A stretch of DNA of 64,000 nucleotides from Chitinophaga eiseniae (GTDB lineage: Bacteria; Bacteroidota; Bacteroidia; Chitinophagales; Chitinophagaceae), in the NCBI RefSeq assembly GCF_900167135.1, contig NZ_FUWZ01000006.1, positions 434,001 through 498,000 of the forward strand, written 5' to 3'. The translations under genes and the position numbers were made by a program. Below, piece after piece: positions 37,456-45,388 of the stretch (positions are counted from its first letter, which is position 1; each line of letters starts with the position of its first letter). The notes beneath the pieces were generated by a model that searched no databases, was not told the origin of the DNA, and was given only the letters and a program-made list of their open reading frames with translations.

Positions 37456-39027
37456 ATGCAAACCGACACCAAACCCAAGCTGATACTCAAGTATGATGTC
37501 AGCACCACACCACCCACCCTCGTGCCCGGCCAAAGCGGACAGGTAGCCATCACCGTGGAGGACAGTCCCGACTACTGCGACACTATCATACTTCAAATAC
37601 CATGCGGGGACGATCCCGCCGACATATTTGCAACCCCGCCACCGGAACCGGCGCTGAACATCTCCAATAACTACTGGAACACCGGAGATCCCAAGCCCAT
37701 ACATACCGAAACCGGCCCTCATTACTATCAATGGACCCTTAACAATAAAGTGCAGCATTACAAGGTGATCCAAACCACTTTTACCTTCACCGGCAATGTC
37801 AACTCCAAGGGCGGACAGGCTCAGATTATCATCGACGAAGATTCCGGCACCAACCCGGCGGACCTTGAAGAGAGAGAAGGTTACCGCTATGTGACCAAAA
37901 GCGATAAGCCGCTGTTTTTTCTGCGAAACCTGCTGGCCATCGACTACCTGGCTTCCGGATTTCCCTGCAGCGCATTCAAGCTGGGATACCGTATTGAAAT
38001 AGCCTGGGAAAGCAATGGCCACTCTTATGAGCTGTATCAGAGCGGCATCAGCGCCCCCATATACCGCGGTAAAGACACCAATTACACGCTCGAAAACGGT
38101 ATTACCGATACCACCACTTTTTGTTGCGTCGCCATTAACGCCAATGGAGACAAGCTGTTTGAATGCCTTACGCTGACGGTGACCAACCCGGCGATCACCG
38201 CACAAACGGTAACTTCCGCCAATCAGGAAGAAATAGACGGAGATATGACCACCCACCAGGCTACATGTAATACCCTGAGCCTAAGCCTCAACCCGACAGT
38301 TATGGCAGCGCCCTCTCCCCATGTCAACAACCTGGTTGATAACTCTTCTATCTTTAATCTGAGCGGTAATTTCGAGGTGGATGGGGATGTCACCTTCACC
38401 GGGGCCCTTACCTGCAACAGCATCAACACCGACAATCTTACTATACAGGACTCCCTGACATTTAACGGGCAGCAGGAATCTCTGTTCGGTCAACCGGTGC
38501 TGGTGGCCACCGGCATTAATGTTGGTTATGGTATTATACCGGCAGTGTCGGATGGTTATGCTGTCGTTACGGTATCCGGACCGCTGCTACCCCTTGTTGA
38601 ATCTGCCGCTTATGCCGCGCTTGGCATCTCCGGTGTACTGGACTGGATCTATACCTACGGAGGGAATTCAGGTTTACAATACCTGTCAGAGACGGATGGG
38701 TACCTGATGCTACCTATCAGCAAAGGCAGCTACTGGATGTACCAGGGAGCCAACATCATTGCTACCGCACCGATAAGTATCATCAATGTATACTGGTTCC
38801 CGGTAGGCAAGGCCGGCAGCGAACAAAGCGTAGGTTTTAAAACGCCTCCGCCTTCGCTTGAAGATATCCGTGACGATAAGACAAATCCCCGTGCACACTT
38901 TGAGCGGTATCTGGCGGCCAAAAGAAAACGGCGCAGTGAGGTGATCACGTCCGTGGAAACGATGCTGGAAACAACATTCGACACAGCTGTGAAGGAAGAA
39001 ATGGTTGAGCAGCTGATGAAACTCTGA
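37456..39027 (+). CDS. Fibre-like protein 1: N-terminal domain, Ig-like domain, shaft, tail-fibre-like head, helical tail
   Basis: A 523-residue protein, with the start at 37456 after the upstream gene's stop; the frame from 37267 overlaps that gene. About 180 extra N-terminal residues precede an Ig-like domain with IAWESNGHSYELYQSG (about 180-245). Then comes a repetitive Asn/Thr-rich beta shaft (FEVDGDVTFTGALTCNSINT). A C-terminal head-like domain follows with SDGYAVVTVSG, LPISKGSYWMYQG and INVYWFPVG, a pattern seen at the tips of many phage tail fibres. A charged helical tail ends the protein (SEVITSVETMLETTFDTAVK). No signal peptide. It is the longest of three tandem paralogues. Confidence 0.65.
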   Translation: MQTDTKPKLILKYDVSTTPPTLVPGQSGQVAITVEDSPDYCDTIILQIPCGDDPADIFATPPPEPALNISNNYWNTGDPKPIHTETGPHYYQWTLNNKVQHYKVIQTTFTFTGNVNSKGGQAQIIIDEDSGTNPADLEEREGYRYVTKSDKPLFFLRNLLAIDYLASGFPCSAFKLGYRIEIAWESNGHSYELYQSGISAPIYRGKDTNYTLENGITDTTTFCCVAINANGDKLFECLTLTVTNPAITAQTVTSANQEEIDGDMTTHQATCNTLSLSLNPTVMAAPSPHVNNLVDNSSIFNLSGNFEVDGDVTFTGALTCNSINTDNLTIQDSLTFNGQQESLFGQPVLVATGINVGYGIIPAVSDGYAVVTVSGPLLPLVESAAYAALGISGVLDWIYTYGGNSGLQYLSETDGYLMLPISKGSYWMYQGANIIATAPISIINVYWFPVGKAGSEQSVGFKTPPPSLEDIRDDKTNPRAHFERYLAAKRKRRSEVITSVETMLETTFDTAVKEEMVEQLMKL

Positions 39028-39058
39028 CTTTATCAATTAAGATTCAAAATTATTTTTT

Positions 39059-40006
39059 ATGGATAATGCTATCGCCAAAGGACAAGCGGACCAGGCCCCT
39101 TTATCCCTGGCCAGCTTCATTTCTTATCCCTATCAAAACTTTCAGGGAGTGCCGGTTACACAGTTTACGGCAGGCAGTCCCTTTAGTGTCAGATGGGACA
39201 GTAACGGCACTAACTTTAGTTTATATGTCAATGGTAATTCCCAGCCGTTGTACACAGGAAACGCTACTTCCACCGACCTGCCACGAGGGCTGCAAGCCAA
39301 TACTACGCTGATACTGGAAGCCGACAACGGTGAAGACAAGCGTTATGCCTTTCTGACCGTTATCATCAGTAACCCGGTATTGACACCGGATACCATCTGG
39401 CACGACACCGGGACGATGACCAACGCGGGCACCTTGGACGTAAAAGGAAGCCTGTATAATACCACCCTGACTTTTGGCAGCGAAGGTGTGCTGAACCTGG
39501 GCGACAATTCGTCTTTCCAGGGTTTAACGGTGAGCCAGAACGCCAATATCAGTGGCGCCACGTCCGCAAACAACCTGCAGCGTCCTCCCAACAGCAATAT
39601 CAACGACCTCACCATTACCAATAATCTGAATGCGGACGGCATTACCATCGCTATGATCGGCGGAGGGCATCTCCTCAGGTTTGGCAGCGCTTTCGATACC
39701 GTGGAGGTAACGGCTAAGACAGATGGTTTCGCCATCATTACCATAAATCCCAAGGACTGCGACACCAACGTATGGTCCAGCTGTACTATCACATATGGCT
39801 TTCAGCAGTATACCGTCAACGGTATGGTACTGGAAGAAGACAGTACGGCAGACATCCCCCAGTCCGGATACTGTTGTATTCCCATCCGGAACGGTGACAG
39901 CTGGAGCTGCAGCGGGACCACCAGCGGAGGCGACAGAATGCCGATGATCTCCGTTTTCTGGGTCCCTCTTGGCGGTGGTAGCGATTCGTATACTACGTCA
40001 GGATGA
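39059..40006 (+). CDS. Fibre-like protein 2: Ig-like domain, shaft, tail-fibre-like head
   Basis: A 315-residue paralogue of the genes on either side. It has the Ig-like domain (VRWDSNGTNFSLYVNG, about 40-100, ending VIISNPVLTP), a short beta shaft (INDLTITNNLNADGITIAMI, about 180-200) and the head-like domain (AKTDGFAIITINPKDC, IPIRNGDSWSCSG, ISVFWVPLGGG, about 220-305). It lacks the N-terminal extra domain of gene 1 and the helical tail of genes 1 and 3. No signal peptide. Gaps to its neighbours are 31 and 27 bp. Confidence 0.65.
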   Translation: MDNAIAKGQADQAPLSLASFISYPYQNFQGVPVTQFTAGSPFSVRWDSNGTNFSLYVNGNSQPLYTGNATSTDLPRGLQANTTLILEADNGEDKRYAFLTVIISNPVLTPDTIWHDTGTMTNAGTLDVKGSLYNTTLTFGSEGVLNLGDNSSFQGLTVSQNANISGATSANNLQRPPNSNINDLTITNNLNADGITIAMIGGGHLLRFGSAFDTVEVTAKTDGFAIITINPKDCDTNVWSSCTITYGFQQYTVNGMVLEEDSTADIPQSGYCCIPIRNGDSWSCSGTTSGGDRMPMISVFWVPLGGGSDSYTTSG

Positions 40007-40033
40007 AATTAATTACCACATAAATCAATTACC

Positions 40034-41140
40034 ATGTCTTCTCCATCCATGCATGATCTTACGCCCGGATTCACCATATCCTATCTTCTGATGAGCCAGA
40101 ACGGCCATCCATCGACGACTGTCGAAGCCGGCAGCGCCATCGACTTCTCCTGGGAAAGCACCGGCGATTATTTCCTGCTATATGAAGGTAACAATACCAC
40201 GCCCATCTATCAGGGCAATGGTAAAAACACCACCATAAAACAGGGACCGTCGGTGGACACCACTTTTACCCTGGAGGCCCAATCCAGCGGCAGTAAACTA
40301 TACAAGGCCGTTACCACCATCATCACCAATCCTTCCTTAACGCCCAGCAGTATGACCGTCACTGATAACCACACCGATAATAGTGACCTGATCGTTGTTG
40401 GCAATTCCACCTTCAATCAATTGGCCGTAAAAGGCAAGGTTGCGTTTCCTGACCCCGACAATCCTGACTTCCAGATCAGCGGGTACCTGCAGACCAACTG
40501 CGCCATTAATGTGTCGGGCAATACGATTGTCAAAGGGACGCTCAATGCCGGCAGCGCCAGCACACAGGATATCACGGTAACCAGCAGCCTGACGGCACTT
40601 CAGGCCGCTGTGAACCTGTTCAGTGACAGTGTCTCTGTTTACAATGACAACAAGGCCGTTACCCAGACATTCACCGCTAAATGCGACGGCTATCTGATGG
40701 CGTACGTGCTGCCAGACTTCAACGTATGGAGTAAGATAACGCTGACCCTGGGCCAATATGCTTTCACGGTGTCCGGCGGCCATATCATGAACGCCTATGG
40801 CAAGGATGTCACTTCCAACTCGCTGCTGCTGCCCGTCGCCAAGGGCTCCTCCGTCACCTACACCACCGCTTATAAGCCCTCCCAACCCCTCGCGTTTACC
40901 GTACTGTGGTATCCTATCGGCAAAAGCACATCCGGGGAGGCAACGTTTGAAGTCAGGGACACATTGCCGGAGGAGTTGAAAACACCAGCGCCGGACGAGG
41001 CTACGATGCAGGCGGCGAGAGATGCCGCCCGGAAAGAAACAGCCGATTCCTTTATTCAACACCTTGAACGGGCCGCCAACAAACCGATAGATGAAGGCAT
41101 GAAGCAGTTACTGATGGAAAAGTTACTGGCACTGCGGTAA
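40034..41140 (+). CDS. Fibre-like protein 3: Ig-like domain, shaft, tail-fibre-like head, helical tail
   Basis: A 368-residue paralogue with the Ig-like domain (FSWESTGDYFLLYEGN, about 35-95, ending IITNPSLTP), a beta shaft (ALTP-NSST-like repeats, for example SQDITVTSSLTALQAAVNLF, about 175-200), and the head (KCDGYLMAYVLPDFNVWSKI, LPVAKGSSVTYT, FTVLWYPIGK). A charged helical tail ends RAANKPIDEGMKQLLMEKLL, related to that of fibre-like protein 1. Last gene of the operon; the next gene is convergent. Confidence 0.65.
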   Translation: MSSPSMHDLTPGFTISYLLMSQNGHPSTTVEAGSAIDFSWESTGDYFLLYEGNNTTPIYQGNGKNTTIKQGPSVDTTFTLEAQSSGSKLYKAVTTIITNPSLTPSSMTVTDNHTDNSDLIVVGNSTFNQLAVKGKVAFPDPDNPDFQISGYLQTNCAINVSGNTIVKGTLNAGSASTQDITVTSSLTALQAAVNLFSDSVSVYNDNKAVTQTFTAKCDGYLMAYVLPDFNVWSKITLTLGQYAFTVSGGHIMNAYGKDVTSNSLLLPVAKGSSVTYTTAYKPSQPLAFTVLWYPIGKSTSGEATFEVRDTLPEELKTPAPDEATMQAARDAARKETADSFIQHLERAANKPIDEGMKQLLMEKLLALR

Positions 41141-41174
41141 GTAAAACTATGTGGCAGTGACCGGACGTCAGCTG

Positions 41175-42293
41175 CTAAACAACAGCCTGCACAGACTTTA
41201 TCACTTCATTCGTGTGTTGAATGGTAGCTTCCGGCCAAAGCATATCAGGATGGAAAGCGAGGGGGGATGTCCCGTTCAGTATGTGCAACGGCCAGGCAGG
41301 ATCAGCCAGGGCAGCCTTCCCGATGGAGACGAGATCGGCATGCGATTCTTCGAGGACCCTGGCGGCCCTTGTCAACTGGTGCATGCCACCATTGGCGATG
41401 ATCACACTGCCGGTTATTTGTTTGGCCAGTGCAGCATATGAGGCGCCGTTGCCATAGAAGCTGTCCCGTTCCCACTCACCGCTCTGTACGGCAATATGAA
41501 TAAAATCAGGCGCTGTTTTGCGGACTTCCTCCAATACCTCGACGGCCATGGCAGCCCCGTCTTTCCAGCGGTACCTGAGATCGTTCACTTTTCCTTCTGA
41601 TAGTCGTACCCCTACCAGGAAACGTGCCGGCACCACGGCCCTTATAGCCTGAATAATTTCAGCAGCAAGGCGGAAACGGTTGCCGGTGCTGCCTCCGTAT
41701 TGGTCATCGCGTATATTTAGCTCGGGTGTTAGAAACTGATCGAGGAGGTAGCCGTTGGCCATATGCAGCTCCACACCGTCAAAACCGGCCTGGAATGCGA
41801 GCCTGGCGGCATTCACAAAGCCGTCTTTAGCGGCCCGTATATCTTCCGGGCTCATTACTTTCGGAAAAGGGAAAGCGCCGGTACCGCCATATTGTACCAT
41901 TTTTACGCCCACTGGTTGGATCGCAGAAGGTGCCAATGTTTTCTCCGTGTATTGCGATAACGCACCGGCGTGCATCAATTGTGCAATGATTAACGCGCCA
42001 TGTGTTTTCACCAGTTTCACTACCGGTTGCCAGGCCGCTGCATGTGCCGTGGTGGTCAGTCCGGGCTGATGGCGATACCCTCTGCTGGCTATTTCATCTG
42101 TATAGTTGCCTTCTGTGATGATCATACTGAAACCACCTTTGGCAAATGCGGCGTAGTAGGCATCCATGTCCGCGGTGGCTAATCCTTCAGCGGTGGCGCT
42201 GACGCGCGACATAGGCGCTATTACCAGTCTGTTTTTTAATGGATGTTCCGGCCAGGGTAACGGTTGAAATACCGGATGTTTTGTTGTGTTCAT
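41175..42293 (-). CDS. Old-yellow-enzyme family NADH:flavin oxidoreductase (alkene reductase)
   Basis: A 372-residue TIM-barrel flavoprotein. N-terminal LKNRLVIAPMSRVSAT and the substrate/flavin motif GFDGVELHMANGYLLDQFLTPELNIRDDQYGGS (shown in part: HMANGYLLDQF, about 180-190) are standard. The C-terminal VSIGKAALADPAWP fits the NADH/phosphate-binding end. Such enzymes reduce activated C=C bonds. A -7 box and an upstream direct repeat suggest dedicated regulation. Stands alone on the minus strand. Confidence 0.92.
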   Translation of the reverse strand: MNTTKHPVFQPLPWPEHPLKNRLVIAPMSRVSATAEGLATADMDAYYAAFAKGGFSMIITEGNYTDEIASRGYRHQPGLTTTAHAAAWQPVVKLVKTHGALIIAQLMHAGALSQYTEKTLAPSAIQPVGVKMVQYGGTGAFPFPKVMSPEDIRAAKDGFVNAARLAFQAGFDGVELHMANGYLLDQFLTPELNIRDDQYGGSTGNRFRLAAEIIQAIRAVVPARFLVGVRLSEGKVNDLRYRWKDGAAMAVEVLEEVRKTAPDFIHIAVQSGEWERDSFYGNGASYAALAKQITGSVIIANGGMHQLTRAARVLEESHADLVSIGKAALADPAWPLHILNGTSPLAFHPDMLWPEATIQHTNEVIKSVQAVV

Positions 42294-42312
42294 ATGTAAT
42301 AAATTATGAACA

Positions 42313-42320
42313 CAAAACTA
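42313..42320 (-). promoter_or_regulatory. -7 box (TAGTTTTG) of the old-yellow-enzyme gene
   Basis: An exact TAnnTTTG match on the minus strand, 20 bp before the start codon. The direct repeat at 42341-42379 lies immediately upstream, in the expected -33/regulator region. Confidence 0.5.
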
Positions 42321-42340
42321 GTTTATGCGTTTCCGTTGTA

Positions 42341-42379
42341 CGTTAAAGTAGTATAATAAAGGGCGTTAAAGTAGTTTAA
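42341..42379 (-). repeat. 23-bp-period direct repeat, candidate operator of the old-yellow-enzyme gene
   Basis: CGTTAAAGTAGTATAA (42341-42356) is repeated as CGTTAAAGTAGTTTAA (42364-42379), 15 of 16 identical. The second unit overlaps the end of the neighbouring 42376 gene. Position just upstream of the -7 box suggests a regulator site. Confidence 0.5.
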
Positions 42380-42846
42380 TTTTTCTCCGGAGGGGCACTA
42401 GAAGGCGCCCGGTAAATTTCCACCATATCTTTCATGCGGTCTATCCTGAACAAAAGCAGCCAGGCATATTTTTTATCAACAACGCAAAACTCCCGCCCGT
42501 CCTGCCCGGAAGACAGATATATTAGCTCTCTCAACGCCGGATATTGACAGTCATATACCTGGAAGCGGTTGCCCATTGGCACTTTGACAAACAGGACCCA
42601 GTAATTACGCCCGTTATCCAGCACGGGCAATTCCTCGTTGTATAATTGCTGAAGCGTGCAACGCCTGGTGAGGGTGCCGTGTTGTAGAAGCTCAGCCCTG
42701 TTTTCGGCTTCAATAAAGTTTAGCCAGGTGGACTTAAATAGCAGCGTGACTATTTTCATTATTATTTCGGGGCCGGCCCTGAAGGGATCTTTGAATCCAT
42801 CGGGGAACTTCTTTTTTATCAAATCAAGTTTTTCATTCCAGTACAT
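42376..42846 (-). CDS. Uncharacterised 156-residue protein
   Basis: Starts MYWNEKLDLIKKKFPDGF. The middle has NGRNYWVLFVKVPMGNRFQV and the C-terminal part FCVVDKKYAWLLLFRIDRM. No signal peptide or membrane helix. The layout (short helical N-terminus, beta strands with WVLF and a KKYxWLL motif) recalls small uncharacterised families often called immunity-like, but I cannot assign one. Its start lies 173 bp from the divergent 43020 gene. Confidence 0.65.
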   Translation of the reverse strand: MYWNEKLDLIKKKFPDGFKDPFRAGPEIIMKIVTLLFKSTWLNFIEAENRAELLQHGTLTRRCTLQQLYNEELPVLDNGRNYWVLFVKVPMGNRFQVYDCQYPALRELIYLSSGQDGREFCVVDKKYAWLLLFRIDRMKDMVEIYRAPSSAPPEKN

Positions 42847-43019
42847 TTTCGGGATCTTTATATGATCGTTTGGGCAACAAATATAGCTTTCTGCTCCTGA
42901 ATATAAAGTCGCTTAAAAAATCAAGCAGAAAAAACGACGATATATAAATATTTATTATAAATTCAGGCCGTTGCCGGGAGCTTAAAAAGAGGCACGACAT
43001 CAAAAACGAAAAATTCTCT

Positions 43020-43574
43020 ATGAAAAAAACTTTTACATTAATTTTAATTACAATATTTTCAATAGCCGCCATCTATGCCCTTGTTCGTTATGTCAGAATG
43101 GACGGTTTTGCGTTTGCGTGGGCACTGAGCTTCCTGCTGATGTTATGTGTGTCTGTTTTCACAGAAGCATTAAAAAGCCCACTTACTTCCGCTTACTATG
43201 AGCAAAAAGAATGGGAACGGAAGGGAAAAATATACGAATCCCTTGGAATTAATTTCTTCAGAAAACTGCTCGTATGGTCCGGTTGGGAAAAAGTAATCAG
43301 GAAATCTTTCCCGATAGAAAATAACACCTCCGCCTTGACGAAATTATACTATCAAACAAAAAAAGGGGAACTGGACCACCTGATTATCCTGTTGATAGTA
43401 CTTGGATTTAATATTTTCGTGGCCTTCAGCTTTGGTGTCGTTAAATCTTTGTGGTTACTGGGACTGAATGTCTTCATGAACCTTTATCCCATTTTCCTTC
43501 AACGGTATAATCGTCCGCGCGTAGAAAGAGCGATGAATTTGAGTAAGCGGAGACAGCATATACCAGTATGTTAG
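43020..43574 (+). CDS. CrtO-family (glycosyl-4,4'-diaponeurosporenoate acyltransferase-like) membrane protein
   Basis: A 184-residue protein with about four membrane helices. WERKGKIYESLGINFFRKLL (about 62-82) and the C-terminal NLYPIFLQRYNRPRVER (about 155-172) match the WExxGxxYxxL and IxxQRYNRPR signatures of the CrtO acyltransferase family, known from staphyloxanthin synthesis. No other carotenoid gene is nearby, so the real substrate is unknown. The 3' end overlaps the convergent 43571 gene by four bases. Confidence 0.6.
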   Translation: MKKTFTLILITIFSIAAIYALVRYVRMDGFAFAWALSFLLMLCVSVFTEALKSPLTSAYYEQKEWERKGKIYESLGINFFRKLLVWSGWEKVIRKSFPIENNTSALTKLYYQTKKGELDHLIILLIVLGFNIFVAFSFGVVKSLWLLGLNVFMNLYPIFLQRYNRPRVERAMNLSKRRQHIPVC

Positions 43575-44575
43575 TCTGTTATCATCCCGCTTCCTTTCCA
43601 GCCCATGATGTGACCGTCCTGCGCACTTACGCGGACCAGCTTTCCATCTTTATTATATACGAGCTGTAGCCCATGCTCCTGCTCCCAATCACAGTTACAT
43701 ACCAGTTGCAGATACACTCCCTTATCTTCATAAGGTTCCCTGCCAACATAGAGGTTAGTGCATTTTACAAATCGCCATACCTCTTCCTCACTCTTCATAT
43801 TCCATAGGACTTCATCGTCTTCATTAAAGCCGATAGCCTCTAAAAAATCCATACAATTGCGGTAAACATGACCGGAAACTGCAAGGCGGTCCACCGACGT
43901 CTTAGCTAAAAAATTAGATAGCAGGACATCCGCTTCCTCTAAAAACATTGTGTCTTCATTGGGGTTAAAATCCGTATAGGTAATCGTAAAAGGCTGATTA
44001 TCCCAAAACGGGATATCTATTTCCCCGGAGGTCCACCAGTCTTCAAAGTCATCTTGCCGCAAAGTTCCAATCGCCTTTGACTGTACTGTTGTTTGAGTGA
44101 TCGCAATCTTCTTTTTCACCTCAGGCACCTCGTTGGAAAGTCCGGCAAAAATGGCTTTTTTTTCTTCTTCGGTCCGCCTTTCAAAATTATTGAGCTTTTT
44201 AGACAGTTCGGAAATATTGGTGGTGCGCGTCATCTCTTTTGCAACGATAATAATAGAAAAGGGCCAGACCTTCTGATCGTATGACATATATACAGCTGTA
44301 TAATCCAGATCGGGCAGTTCATAGTAGGTCTCGGTAGATATCGTGTAGTAGGCCAGGCACATCCTGTAACTATTAGTAGGATATGTTGGGTCATCCGGTC
44401 GCCAGTTAAGCTCAGGATGATACTTACGGATAATAAGCATCGTGCTGTCATCCCGGGTTATCGTTGCCAGAGGATACTCCTTTAAAAATGCTTTAATCTT
44501 TTTCGACCGCTTGTTTAAAAGCTCGCTACGGAGTTCAGTAAGTTCCCATCCTGTCATGGTTAATATTTTTGTCAA
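43571..44575 (-). CDS. Uncharacterised protein with DUF6985-like C-terminus
   Basis: A 334-residue soluble protein. The N-terminal ~130 residues (WELTELRSELLNKRSKKIK, Tyr-rich strands) are unrecognised. A charged helical linker follows (about 130-165). The C-terminal ~170 residues have WWTSGEIDIPFWDNQPFTIT, HVYRNCMDFLEAIG and CNCDWEQEHGLQLVYN, matching the DUF6985 pattern of acidic small proteins. No signal peptide. Function unknown; an immunity or regulatory role has no direct support here. Confidence 0.6.
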   Translation of the reverse strand: MTKILTMTGWELTELRSELLNKRSKKIKAFLKEYPLATITRDDSTMLIIRKYHPELNWRPDDPTYPTNSYRMCLAYYTISTETYYELPDLDYTAVYMSYDQKVWPFSIIIVAKEMTRTTNISELSKKLNNFERRTEEEKKAIFAGLSNEVPEVKKKIAITQTTVQSKAIGTLRQDDFEDWWTSGEIDIPFWDNQPFTITYTDFNPNEDTMFLEEADVLLSNFLAKTSVDRLAVSGHVYRNCMDFLEAIGFNEDDEVLWNMKSEEEVWRFVKCTNLYVGREPYEDKGVYLQLVCNCDWEQEHGLQLVYNKDGKLVRVSAQDGHIMGWKGSGMITD

Positions 44576-44808
44576 AAATGCTATGTTACTTTTCTATTTC
44601 CAAAACATCACCGTCTACAAAACGTCTACAGTAGTTAAACAACCCTCAAAAAAACAAACATAAAAAGTTAATTATCATGCTGTTAACAAAAAAAACAAAA
44701 TAGTTTGGAGCAGTTAAAAATAACTTCCAGCAGAAACTATCCCGCCTGATTCTTTGAATTTCACAATTATTACTTTGATAAGGCCAATCTGTAAAAATCG
44801 GGAGCGCA

Positions 44809-44816
44809 TACCTTTG
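44809..44816 (+). promoter_or_regulatory. -7 box (TACCTTTG) upstream of the NTF2-like gene
   Basis: An exact TAnnTTTG match in the 396-bp gap between the divergent genes at 44575 and 44972, giving a leader of about 150 nt. The rest of the gap shows no supported gene. Confidence 0.4.
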
Positions 44817-44971
44817 TGTCACCAAGCCCGACATGAGAATCCGTTCAATGGAGATGCCATGGGTCACTCCAATCCAGGCAGAACATTTACCGCAAAGGAG
44901 ATGAGAACAACAACTCATTACCAGGTGCCGGATATGTATTTCGGGGAATTAAAAAAATTTGGGACAAAACC

Positions 44972-45388
44972 ATGAACACTCCAGCAAACAAAATCGGTGT
45001 AGAAAACGAAGAACATTTAATTCTGCTTACGCTGAACAACTATCTTGAAGGGCGTCCGACACTGGACATCGAAAGGCTCCGGGCGGCGTTCCACCCGGAT
45101 GCATACATCAGGACCGTCATAGACGGAAAGCTGGTCCAGTGGGCACTGCCGCAGTACCTGGAGCTGGTGGCCCAGGCAGCTGTACAGGAATGCCGGCCGG
45201 AACTGCTTTCCTTTACCTGGGACGGAGACACCGGGTCGGCCCACGTTCAGCTGACCTTTGACACCTTCCGGTTTATTGACCGGTTTAACCTGATAAAGTT
45301 AGACGGGAAATGGCAGATCATGGACAAGGTTTCCTACCGGGAGGCGTTATTGCCAATACGTCAAGACGCACCCATCATTTCTTCATAA
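44972..45388 (+). CDS. NTF2-like (putative lumazine-binding) protein
   Basis: A 138-residue protein with the small NTF2-like fold pattern: ILLTLNNYLEGRPTLDIERL, RAAFHPDAYIRTVIDGKLVQ, then beta strands LSFTWDGDTGSAHVQLTFDT and FNLIKLDGKWQIMDKVSYR. This layout is typical of putative lumazine-binding/NTF2-like proteins, usually of unknown substrate. The 3' end overlaps the convergent PVC-heme gene by 14 bases. Confidence 0.82.
   Translation: MNTPANKIGVENEEHLILLTLNNYLEGRPTLDIERLRAAFHPDAYIRTVIDGKLVQWALPQYLELVAQAAVQECRPELLSFTWDGDTGSAHVQLTFDTFRFIDRFNLIKLDGKWQIMDKVSYREALLPIRQDAPIISS

Noticed and set aside
25740..41140. Prophage or contractile injection system interpretation of the giant-protein operon
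   Set aside because: Fibre-like tips are present, but there is no tube, sheath, baseplate, tape-measure, ATPase, portal, capsid, integrase or lysis gene within the operon or its flanks.
44754..44975. 73-residue open frame whose stop overlaps the NTF2-like start by four bases
   Set aside because: The four-base overlap looks like coupling, but the product has no recognisable pattern and most of it lies around and upstream of the -7 box at 44809, where a leader would be.
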